Source: Peptococcaceae bacterium UBA3937
GTDB lineage: Bacteria > Bacillota > Peptococcia > DRI-13 > DTU073
Length of the DNA stretch: 46,496 nt
Direction of reading: 5' to 3'
Assembly (NCBI GenBank): GCA_002385735.1
Contig: DGEB01000067.1
Coordinates: forward strand, 2,846 to 49,341
The notes under the pieces were generated by a model. The model did not search any database and had not been told where the DNA came from. It was given only the letters and a program-made list of their open reading frames with translations. A program made the position numbers and the translations under genes. This document shows positions 1-6,619 of this stretch, one piece after another (position 1 is the stretch's first letter; every line of letters starts with the position of its first letter).

Positions 1-1
1 C

Positions 2-271
2 CCCAGTGTAAACCTTTCGGTTCCCGGCGCAAGCCCCAGTCCTGTGACGATAGGATCCGGAGCTAATAATTTGGTCCCCAGTTTAAACTTTACGGCTCCT
101 GGGGCAAGCCCTAGCCCTGTAACGGTAGGATCCGGAGCCAATAATTTAGCCCCCAGTGTAAACCTTTCGGTTCCGGGCGGGAATTCCAGTCCTGTAAACG
201 TAGGGCCGGTGGTGTCCGGTCCAACCCCGGGTAATAATTTTAGCTTAGACGTTTGTGGCCCCGGAGGCTGA
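2..271 (+). CDS. Partial repeat-rich protein, C-terminal end
   Basis: The reading frame is open from the left edge of the window to the TGA at 269-271, so the start is missing. The visible part is made of 25-residue repeats (75 nt) beginning at positions 2, 77 and 152. Each copy carries P-S-V/L-N-L/F then a Gly/Ser/Pro-rich part ending GSGANNL. The last copy decays into a Val/Pro/Gly tail ending CGPGG. No catalytic motif is visible. Low complexity with Gly, Ser, Asn and Pro suggests a surface-exposed or extracellular repeat protein, but that is only inference. A terminator follows at about 339-366. Confidence 0.6.
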   Translation, partial: PSVNLSVPGASPSPVTIGSGANNLVPSLNFTAPGASPSPVTVGSGANNLAPSVNLSVPGGNSSPVNVGPVVSGPTPGNNFSLDVCGPGG

Positions 272-338
272 AGCTAAGCTCAGGACGCCGACTCTGGATG
301 AGCCGGTAAATAAGAAAAACTAAAAAGAAATAAGACCC

Positions 339-366
339 AAAGGAAGTCCACGGACTTCCTTTTTTG
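339..366 (+). terminator. Rho-independent terminator
   Basis: The inverted repeat AAAGGAAGTC (339-348) / GACTTCCTTT (353-362), with a 4-nt loop, runs into a T tract. It lies 67 nt after the stop of the repeat protein and separates it from the catabolic genes. Confidence 0.8.
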
Positions 367-516
367 TTACCCCAAAAAAATAAAAAAAATATAAAAAATG
401 TAGCAGGAATTTGTGGAAGCATAGCGAATATATCTTATTGTGCAGAACGTCATCACGCATGGTGGGACGATAGCATAATTAAAAATCAAATTAATTACTA
501 AAAGGAGGAGTTATCA

Positions 517-942
517 ATGATTGGTGAAAAAGTGGTTTTAAGGGCAAGGATGAGTGCGGGAGACGCTCATTATGCCGGGGAACTGATCAACGGTTCGAAA
601 ATTTTGGATTACTTTGGTGATGTGGCTACGGAACTTTGCATCAGATACGACGGCGACGAATCTTTGTTCCGTTCCTATGAAAATGTGGAGTTCTTAGCTC
701 CGGTTTATGCTGGCGATTTCATCGAGTATTATGGCTGGATTGAAAAGGTTGGTAACACTTCCAGAAGAATGCAGTTTGAAGCTTATAAAGTTATTGAATT
801 GGCCAGAGATCCTCAATTAGCGTCTTCTGCGGCTAATGTTTTAAAAGAACCTGTTCTGGTTGGCAGAGCTACCGGTACCTTAATCGTGAGAAAAGAACTG
901 CAAAGACCGGAATTCGGTGATCCCAAATTCCATGCTGAATAA
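517..942 (+). CDS. acl: Beta-alanyl-CoA / 3-aminobutyryl-CoA ammonia lyase (hotdog fold)
   Basis: This 141-residue single-domain hotdog protein resembles the beta-alanyl-CoA:ammonia lyase of Clostridium propionicum and the 3-aminobutyryl-CoA ammonia lyase (Kal) of lysine fermenters. Recognisable segments are MSAGDAHYAGELING (residues 12-26), GDVATEL, the DGDESLF stretch and APVYAGDFIEYYGWIEKVGN near residues 60-79. The family eliminates ammonia from a 3-aminoacyl-CoA to give an enoyl-CoA. The ATG at 517 follows AAAGGAGGAG (501-510). Kal normally sits with lysine aminomutase, kdd and kce, and none of these is present. Here it precedes a 2-oxoacid:ferredoxin oxidoreductase, and the locus also has an acyl-CoA dehydrogenase with EtfAB, so beta-alanyl-CoA to acryloyl-CoA fits better. 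Family assignment is firm; substrate is inferred. Confidence 0.82.
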   Translation: MIGEKVVLRARMSAGDAHYAGELINGSKILDYFGDVATELCIRYDGDESLFRSYENVEFLAPVYAGDFIEYYGWIEKVGNTSRRMQFEAYKVIELARDPQLASSAANVLKEPVLVGRATGTLIVRKELQRPEFGDPKFHAE

Positions 943-1171
943 TTAATTGCCAATATGGCGCAGGATTGAACATGGTGAATAGGTTGAGTGCCGGACAGAA
1001 AACGTAAAGAGAGAAAAAGGGGAGCACCAGGGGCTCCATGAAAACCTAATCACTTCATATTGTTTTATAAAGATAAAGGTTTTACTATTATAGCTGCTTT
1101 TTAGTGGTTTGACAAGAAGAATGTAATAAGGGTTTTCGTGTTGCTTAATCGTAAGGAAAGGGGTTAATTCA

Positions 1172-1387
1172 ATGAATTCTGTCAAAATTGACTTTGATAG
1201 ATGCAAAGAATGCGGTTACTGTATCCAGTTTTGCCCTAATCAAGTGTTAGCTAACGGCAGTGAAATCAACAAAAAGGGCTATTATCCCCCTGCTGTTGAA
1301 AAAATCGAGAAGTGCATCGCCTGTGCGATTTGTGCGCGGGTGTGCCCCGAAGCGGCAATTGAAGTAATTAAGGACATTAATGGCTAG
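1172..1387 (+). CDS. 2-oxoacid:ferredoxin oxidoreductase, delta (2x[4Fe-4S]) subunit
   Basis: This 71-residue bacterial-type ferredoxin has two classical four-cysteine motifs, C11-x2-C14-x2-C17-x3-C21 and C48-x2-C51-x2-C54-x3-C58, each expected to bind a [4Fe-4S] cluster. It is the first gene of a delta-alpha-beta-gamma set, 12 nt before the alpha subunit, which is the usual order for Vor/Kor-type enzymes. In such complexes it passes electrons from the thiamine-diphosphate site to free ferredoxin. The ATG at 1172 follows AAGGAAAGGGG. The 230-nt gap upstream (943-1171) holds no gene; it contains a weak GGAGC...GCTCC hairpin at 1021-1037. Confidence 0.88.
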   Translation: MNSVKIDFDRCKECGYCIQFCPNQVLANGSEINKKGYYPPAVEKIEKCIACAICARVCPEAAIEVIKDING

Positions 1388-1399
1388 GAGGTTTTAGAG

Positions 1400-2446
1400 A
1401 TGGGTGAAAAAGTTTTTATGCAAGGCAATGCCGCATTAGCTGAATCTGCCATTAGGGCTGGCTGCCGGTTTTTCTTTGGTTATCCGATTACTCCCTCCAG
1501 TGAGGTGCCGGAATACTATGCCATGAGGGCGCCGGAGGAAAATTTAGTTTTTATCCAGGCCGAAACGGAAGTGGCCGCTTTTAATATGCTGGCCGGTGTT
1601 GCTGCCACCGGAAAAAGAGTCATGACCGCCACCGCCGGCCCCGGTTTCAGTTTGGGCATGGAAGCAGTTTCCTACATGGCGGCGGCAGGATTACCGGCGG
1701 TAATCGTCAATGTCATGCGTCCGGGCCCGGCCGATGGTGATATCTTAGCGGCCCAGGGCGATTATTTCCAAGCGGTCAAGGGTGGCGGCCATGGGGATTA
1801 CAATACCTTGGTGCTGGCTCCCTATTCGGTGCAGGAAATGGCTGATTTAACGGTGGAAGCTTTTGATTTGGCCTTTAAATACCGGAATCCGGTGATTATC
1901 CTGAGTGACGCGATGCTCGCGAAAATGCGCGAATCCCTGGAGCTTCCGGAAAGGATCACGCCGAACGAGCAGTATGATTGGGCGATTACCGGCCCGAAGG
2001 GCAGAGCGCATAATGTGATTACCACATGCGGTGACGGCCCGATCCAATGGGAGAATTTCAATTTAGCTTTACAGAAAAAGTTCAGGGAAATTGCGGCCAA
2101 TGAACAAAGATGGGAAAGCTATCAGGTCGATGACGCGGAGATCATCATTGTGGCTTTTGGTAGTGTGGCCAGAATTGCCCTTGGTACTTTAAAGAGAGCA
2201 CGGGCGGAAGGCATGAAGGTAGGCATGATTAGGCCGATTACCTTGTGGCCTTTCCCGGTCAAAGCCTTTGAAGGACTGGACCGGCAGGAATTCTTTGTGA
2301 CCGAACTGAATGCCGGTCAAATGGTGGAAGACGTCAAATTGTCCGTAAAAGACAAGGAACGGGTCAGATTCTATGGCCGCATGGGTGGCATGACTCCGAC
2401 ACCGGATGAACTGTACGAGAAACTGTGCGAATATTATCGGAAATAA
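1400..2446 (+). CDS. 2-oxoacid:ferredoxin oxidoreductase, alpha subunit (Vor/Kor type)
   Basis: This 348-residue protein matches the alpha subunit of 3-methyl-2-oxobutanoate and 2-oxoglutarate:ferredoxin oxidoreductases. It has GYPITPSSEVPEYY near residue 28, which carries the family's substrate-contacting Thr, QAETEVAAFNMLAG, and the DYFQAVKGGGHGDY segment near residue 115. The alpha subunit provides the pyrimidine-binding and C-terminal domains. The complex converts a 2-oxoacid plus CoA to an acyl-CoA and CO2, reducing ferredoxin. From sequence alone it looks branched-chain-type. In this locus the proposed substrate is 2-oxo-4-aminobutyrate, giving beta-alanyl-CoA. The start is ATG at 1400 after TAGGAGG. 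Confidence 0.88.
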   Translation: MGEKVFMQGNAALAESAIRAGCRFFFGYPITPSSEVPEYYAMRAPEENLVFIQAETEVAAFNMLAGVAATGKRVMTATAGPGFSLGMEAVSYMAAAGLPAVIVNVMRPGPADGDILAAQGDYFQAVKGGGHGDYNTLVLAPYSVQEMADLTVEAFDLAFKYRNPVIILSDAMLAKMRESLELPERITPNEQYDWAITGPKGRAHNVITTCGDGPIQWENFNLALQKKFREIAANEQRWESYQVDDAEIIIVAFGSVARIALGTLKRARAEGMKVGMIRPITLWPFPVKAFEGLDRQEFFVTELNAGQMVEDVKLSVKDKERVRFYGRMGGMTPTPDELYEKLCEYYRK

Positions 2447-2487
2447 ATATTCCGAAACAAATCGTTGAACAAGAAGGGGTGCAAGCA

Positions 2488-3234
2488 ATGAAGGTCATTT
2501 ACAAAAGACCACAAGTATTAACGGACGCTTATTTCAAATATTGCGGCGGTTGTGGGCACGGCATTGTGAATAAACTGATTGCCGAAATTATTGAGGAGAA
2601 AAACTGGCTGGAAAAGTCGATTATCATTTGGCCCATCGGTTGCTCGGTTTATGCCGACCAGTATTTTAAAACCGATTCCATTTGTGCCCTTCATGGACGG
2701 GCTCCGGCGGTAGGTACCGGCATCAAACGGTCACTGCCAGAAAATCTCGTGATTGTGTACCAGGGGGATGGCGACCTGGTTTCCGAAGGTCTTTCGGAAA
2801 TCATGCATTCGGCCATCCGCGGGGAAAAGTTCAGTGTCGTGTTTATCAACAACGCCATCTACGGGATGACCGGCGGTCAAATGGCGCCGACCACCTTGCT
2901 GGGGCAAAAGACCACTACCTCGCCCTATGGTCGGAGCGAAGAATTCTCCGGTACGCCGGTCAACATGGCGGAATTAATTGCCAACGTTCCGGGCTGCTAC
3001 TACAGCGAACGGGTAGCGGTGAATACTCCCCAGAACATCCTGGCCACCAAGCGGGCCATCAAAAAAGCCTTCGAATACCAGATGGAAGGCCAAGGACTGA
3101 CTTTTGTCGAGGTGCTTTCTCCTTGCCCCACCGGATGGAAGCTGAAGCCCACCAAGGCGCAGGAGTTTTTAACCGAAGAGATGCTCAAAATCTATCCGTT
3201 GGGAGTATTTAAAAGTCCGGAGGTGGCGAAATAA
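2488..3234 (+). CDS. 2-oxoacid:ferredoxin oxidoreductase, beta (TPP) subunit
   Basis: This 248-residue subunit binds thiamine diphosphate. It has YCGGCGHG near residues 18-25 and the GDGDLVSEG...NNAIYGMTGGQ motif, the GDG-x(n)-NN signature that holds Mg-TPP. I chose the ATG at 2488, preceded by AAGAAGGGG, over an in-frame GTG at 2425 that would overlap the alpha gene. Its stop overlaps the gamma start by one base (TAATG), suggesting translational coupling. The length is normal for the family. Confidence 0.88.
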   Translation: MKVIYKRPQVLTDAYFKYCGGCGHGIVNKLIAEIIEEKNWLEKSIIIWPIGCSVYADQYFKTDSICALHGRAPAVGTGIKRSLPENLVIVYQGDGDLVSEGLSEIMHSAIRGEKFSVVFINNAIYGMTGGQMAPTTLLGQKTTTSPYGRSEEFSGTPVNMAELIANVPGCYYSERVAVNTPQNILATKRAIKKAFEYQMEGQGLTFVEVLSPCPTGWKLKPTKAQEFLTEEMLKIYPLGVFKSPEVAK

Positions 3235-3788
3235 TGCGGCATGAATTAATGTTTTCCGGAATTGGCGGCCAGGGGGTCATGTTACTGGGTGAGCTGCTGT
3301 GTTCTACGGCTGTCAAAAGAGGGCACATTGTGACCTTCGCGCCTTCCTACGGCCAGGAAAAAAGAGGCGGAAGGACCATGTGCCAGGTTGTGATCTCAGA
3401 CGAAATGGGTTCACCGGTTATCTCGGCGGCTGAGTTGCTAGTGGTTTTTGATGAGAGGTCCTTAGTGGAGTATGAGCATCTGGTCAAGGAAAACGGGATT
3501 ATCATGATCAACAGTTCCCTCATTGGCATCGAACCCTCCCGGAAAGATGTCCGGGTGATCAAGGTGCCGGTGAATGACATCGCTCAAGAATTAGGCAATC
3601 CGAAGACCGCGAACATGGTGGCTTTAGGTGCCGTTTTGAATTTTGTTGATTTCGTGGACCGGGCCGAAGTCGAGGCTCAGGTAACAAATCTTTTCCCGCC
3701 GCACAAAGCGAACTTGATTGAAATCAATCAAAAAGCATTGGAAGCAGGGTATAAATACGTGGCAGATTTAGTATCACGTGCACAGTAA
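3234..3788 (+). CDS. 2-oxoacid:ferredoxin oxidoreductase, gamma subunit
   Basis: This 184-residue protein matches the gamma domain that binds CoA in four-subunit ferredoxin oxidoreductases. It starts with the family's FSGIGGQGVMLLGELL and has SYGQEKRGGRTMCQVVIS near residues 39-56. It completes the delta-alpha-beta-gamma operon, with a one-base overlap with the beta gene. No paralogue lies nearby, so these four genes form one complex. Confidence 0.88.
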   Translation: MRHELMFSGIGGQGVMLLGELLCSTAVKRGHIVTFAPSYGQEKRGGRTMCQVVISDEMGSPVISAAELLVVFDERSLVEYEHLVKENGIIMINSSLIGIEPSRKDVRVIKVPVNDIAQELGNPKTANMVALGAVLNFVDFVDRAEVEAQVTNLFPPHKANLIEINQKALEAGYKYVADLVSRAQ

Positions 3789-3869
3789 TTATCACGCGAA
3801 GCACAATAATTTTTAGAAGAAAAACAGGGCACAGTAAGCGTGATAAAGATTTTGAGGAGGCAGAAGAGA

Positions 3870-5105
3870 ATGAGTGCAAATCCTTTTGAAACATCCTTAG
3901 CAACATTAAAAAAAGCCAGTGAAATTGCGGGTGTTGACCCCAACGTGGTAAAAATGCTTAGCCAACCAAAAAGAGTGATGGAGTTTACCATCCCCATGAA
4001 AATGGACAACGGCGAGCTGCAGATTTTTACCGCTTACCGGGTACAATACAATGATGCCCTTGGTCAGACGAAAGACGGCACCAGAGTGGTTCCCGACCTT
4101 GACCTGGATACCGTCAAGGCCTTAGGCTTCTGGATGACCATTAAACACGCGGTTGCCGGCATTCCGGCCGGCGGTGGCAAAGGTGGCATCAAGGCAGATC
4201 CCCGTGAATTAAGCGAAGGCGAATACGAGCGTTTAATCAGAGCTTATATCCGTAAGCTGCCTGTGAAGGGTGCCTGGGTGGACATCCCCGGCGCTGATAT
4301 TGGCACCAGTGCCAAGACCCAGGCCTGGATGCTGGACGAATATGAAGAAATCATGGGCTTTCATAGCCCGGCGGCCATCAATGACAAACCGGCCGAGGTG
4401 AACGGAACGTTGGGTAGCACCGAAGCCACCGGAACAGGCGCTTACTATGTGACGAAGGAAGTCGTCAAGGATTTAGGCCTTCCGGCCGGGGCGCGGGTCG
4501 CGATTCAAGGTTTTGGCAATGTGGGTAGAAATGCCGCCCTGCTCTTACACAAGGATGGCTTTAAAGTGGTGGCCGTGGGCGATATTTACGGTGGGATCTA
4601 TTCACCGGAGGGCATTGATGTGGAAAAATTAGTTGAGCACGTGAACAAAACCGGTTCCGTGGTGGACTTCCCCGGCACCAGCAAGATCAGCACGATGGAT
4701 GTGCTGGAAGTGGATTGTGAAATCTTGTTGCCTGCCGCGGTTCAAAGCGTGATTACCGAGAAAAATGCCGCTAAAGTCAAGGCTAAATTAATCATGGAAT
4801 GCGCCAATGGCCCGGTTACTCCCGAAGGGGAAGCCATTTTGGAGGAGAGAGGGGTTACCATCGTACCGGATGTACTCACCAACTGCGGCAGTGCCATTGT
4901 TTGCAGCTTTGAACGGACCCAGGGCCTTACCGATACCTATTGGGATTTGGAAACCGTCCTGGAAAAACTGCGGGAAAGAATTACGAAGGCTTATCGGGAA
5001 ACAGCCGAGGCCGCCAAGAAATATAATACGACTTACCGCTATGGCGCCTGGATTAATGCTTTAACCAAAATCGGCAAAGCGATGAAGTTCAGAGGCTGGA
5101 TCTAA
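3870..5105 (+). CDS. Divergent Glu/Leu/Phe dehydrogenase family enzyme; candidate 2,4-diaminobutyrate dehydrogenase
   Basis: This 411-residue protein has the fold of hexameric glutamate dehydrogenase. Lys68, Lys92 and Lys104 (in GGGKGG) and the catalytic Asp143 (DIPGAD) are kept, and the NAD(P) site shows GFGNVG at 214-219. The substrate pocket departs from ordinary glutamate dehydrogenases. The usual GPTKGGIRFHP is GQTKDGTRVVP here (65-75), and the usual NAGGVTVSYFEW is NCGSAIVCSFER (338-349), so the Ser expected to hold the side-chain carboxylate is Cys345. Oxidative deamination of another amino acid is therefore likely. 2,4-Diaminobutyrate, giving 2-oxo-4-aminobutyrate, fits the neighbours. 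The ATG at 3870 has GAGGAGG nine bases upstream; an earlier in-frame start at 3840 lacks this. Confidence 0.8.
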   Translation: MSANPFETSLATLKKASEIAGVDPNVVKMLSQPKRVMEFTIPMKMDNGELQIFTAYRVQYNDALGQTKDGTRVVPDLDLDTVKALGFWMTIKHAVAGIPAGGGKGGIKADPRELSEGEYERLIRAYIRKLPVKGAWVDIPGADIGTSAKTQAWMLDEYEEIMGFHSPAAINDKPAEVNGTLGSTEATGTGAYYVTKEVVKDLGLPAGARVAIQGFGNVGRNAALLLHKDGFKVVAVGDIYGGIYSPEGIDVEKLVEHVNKTGSVVDFPGTSKISTMDVLEVDCEILLPAAVQSVITEKNAAKVKAKLIMECANGPVTPEGEAILEERGVTIVPDVLTNCGSAIVCSFERTQGLTDTYWDLETVLEKLRERITKAYRETAEAAKKYNTTYRYGAWINALTKIGKAMKFRGWI

Positions 5106-5167
5106 GGCTCCCGCAAGAACAGGGTCACGTAACAGCAAAGGATAAGAGCATAAAGGAGCATGAAACG

Positions 5168-6343
5168 ATGGAGATAAAGGAGCAAATTGCCCAACTGGAA
5201 GAGGAGCTAATTGCTTTAAGACGGGATTTCCATATGCATCCGGAATTAGGCTTTCAGGAATTCCGAACCGCGGAAACAATTGCCCGCTACCTGAAAGAGT
5301 GTGGGCTGGAGGTCCGGACGAATGTAGCTCAGACCGGTGTGGTCGGGCTTTTGCGGGGAGCCAAACCCGGTCGCACCGTGATGCTGCGGGCGGACATGGA
5401 TGCTTTGCCGGTACAGGAACAAAATGATGTACCCTATAAATCGGTAGAGCCGGGCAAAATGCATGCCTGCGGCCATGACGGCCATATCGCCATGCTGCTG
5501 GTGGCGGCGAAAATTCTCGCCTCTCGGAAAGACGAGTTGAAAGGCAACGTGAAGTTTGTTTTCCAACCCAACGAAGAGGATGCCGGCGCTTTAAAAATGA
5601 TCGAAGAAGGGGTGCTGGAAAACCCCCGGGTGGATGCCGTCTTTGGCGTTCACTTGTGGTCTCCGCTACCCAGCGGGAAAATTGCCGTTTCCGAAGGCGC
5701 CATTATGGCCGGTCAATATAATTTTCGTTTGGTGGTCAAGGGGAAGGGTGGCCACAGCGGCTCTCCCCATACCGCCATTGATCCGATTATTACGGCAGCT
5801 AATATTATTCAGACGGTGCAAACTATTCAGACCCGGGAAATCGATGTTTTAAAACCTACGCTGATCATTTTCGGGAAAATTTCCGGTGGCTCCGCCCCGA
5901 ACATTATTCCGGATAAAGTGGAGCTGCTCGGGTCGATGCGCACCTTATACGACAGTTGTGACGATTTGGCCGAGCGGCCGCGCAGAAGATTTGAAAGGAT
6001 TGTGGCCAGTGTCTGCGAGGCTTACCAGGCTTCCTATGAATTGGAGTTTATGCTCAGCAGTTCCACTTTAATCAACAACCGGGCGTTAATCGGGCTGGTC
6101 AAGGATGTGGCCGGCCGGATTGTGCAGCCGGAAAACATCAGCAGCTACGTTTGTATGGCCGGTGAGGATTTTGCCGAATTCAGCAACGAAGTGCCGGGTG
6201 TTTTCACCTTTGTTGGAACAGGCAATCCAGAAAAAGGCACGGCCTATCCCCATCATCATCCCCGCTTTGACCTGGATGAAGCGATGTTAAAGGTAGGCGT
6301 GGAAATGCATGTGCGCACAGCTTTGGCCTATTTGGCCGAGTAG
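5168..6343 (+). CDS. M20D amidohydrolase; candidate N-acetyl-diaminobutyrate deacetylase
   Basis: This 391-residue protein belongs to the hippurate hydrolase / N-acyl-L-amino-acid amidohydrolase group. Metal-site elements are Cys101 and His103 in HACGHDGH, Glu136-Glu137 in QPNEED, His162 in FGVHLW, and a late His in the YPHHHPRF stretch. A lid/dimerisation domain lies between, with GKGGHSGSPH near 194-203. The family removes acyl groups from N-acyl amino acids. In this locus it could deacetylate N-acetyl-2,4-diaminobutyrate made by the ectoine hydrolase downstream, replacing the unrelated DoeB/EutE. Start ATG at 5168, with AAAGGAG upstream, 62 nt after the dehydrogenase gene. Confidence 0.82.
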   Translation: MEIKEQIAQLEEELIALRRDFHMHPELGFQEFRTAETIARYLKECGLEVRTNVAQTGVVGLLRGAKPGRTVMLRADMDALPVQEQNDVPYKSVEPGKMHACGHDGHIAMLLVAAKILASRKDELKGNVKFVFQPNEEDAGALKMIEEGVLENPRVDAVFGVHLWSPLPSGKIAVSEGAIMAGQYNFRLVVKGKGGHSGSPHTAIDPIITAANIIQTVQTIQTREIDVLKPTLIIFGKISGGSAPNIIPDKVELLGSMRTLYDSCDDLAERPRRRFERIVASVCEAYQASYELEFMLSSSTLINNRALIGLVKDVAGRIVQPENISSYVCMAGEDFAEFSNEVPGVFTFVGTGNPEKGTAYPHHHPRFDLDEAMLKVGVEMHVRTALAYLAE

Positions 6344-6346
6344 CCT

Positions 6347-6370
6347 ATGCCTTATCCAGGGATAAGCCAT
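6347..6370. promoter_or_regulatory. 24-bp palindrome, candidate operator
   Basis: ATGCCTTATCC (6347-6357) and GGATAAGCCAT (6360-6370) are inverted copies with one mismatch, separated by AG. No T tract follows, so an operator is more likely than a terminator. It lies between the M20D gene and the ectoine hydrolase gene and abuts the 11-bp repeat array. Confidence 0.5.
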
Positions 6371-6435
6371 GCATAGATCCTGTATAATTTATGCATAAAT
6401 CCTGCATAAAATCTGCATAAAACTTGCATAATCCT
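6370..6435. repeat. Six 11-bp direct repeats (TGCATA) upstream of the ectoine hydrolase gene
   Basis: TGCATA, or once TGTATA, starts at 6370, 6381, 6392, 6403, 6414 and 6425, exactly 11 bp apart. The consensus unit is about TGCATAAATCC. Spacing close to one helical turn places every copy on the same DNA face, which suits cooperative protein binding or intrinsic curvature. The region 6344-6619 holds no gene. Confidence 0.75.
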
Positions 6436-6619
6436 GGCAAGCGGCGACCTGACCGGATTCTTGACGCCTGATACTCTGTACGGGAGGGGAGGTTAAAGCT
6501 TAAAAGTACATGAACTGTCCGTCCAAAATCCTGGGGTATTTCATTTTATAAACTCAAAAGACCATTAAAAAGCAAAGACCATCAAAATCGGGAGAACAGC
6601 GAAAGGAGATTGTTGACAA

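Noticed and set aside
411..436. Promoter for the lyase gene (TTGTGG ... TATCTT)
   Set aside because: The spacer is only 14 bp and the -35 match is poor; no convincing promoter could be chosen between 367 and 500.
517..942. Lysine fermentation gene (kal) assignment
   Set aside because: The protein family would allow it, but lysine 2,3-aminomutase, beta-lysine aminomutase, kdd and kce are all missing from the 20 kb around it.
943..1206. Minus-strand 87-codon frame in the gap after the lyase gene
   Set aside because: No ribosome site or recognisable motif, and it overlaps the ferredoxin start.
2682..3212. 176-codon open frame inside the beta subunit gene
   Set aside because: It lies in another frame of a clearly conserved gene, has biased composition and no ribosome site.
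6370..6435. CRISPR array
   Set aside because: Units are only 11 bp with no spacers of 25 bp or more, and there are no cas genes.
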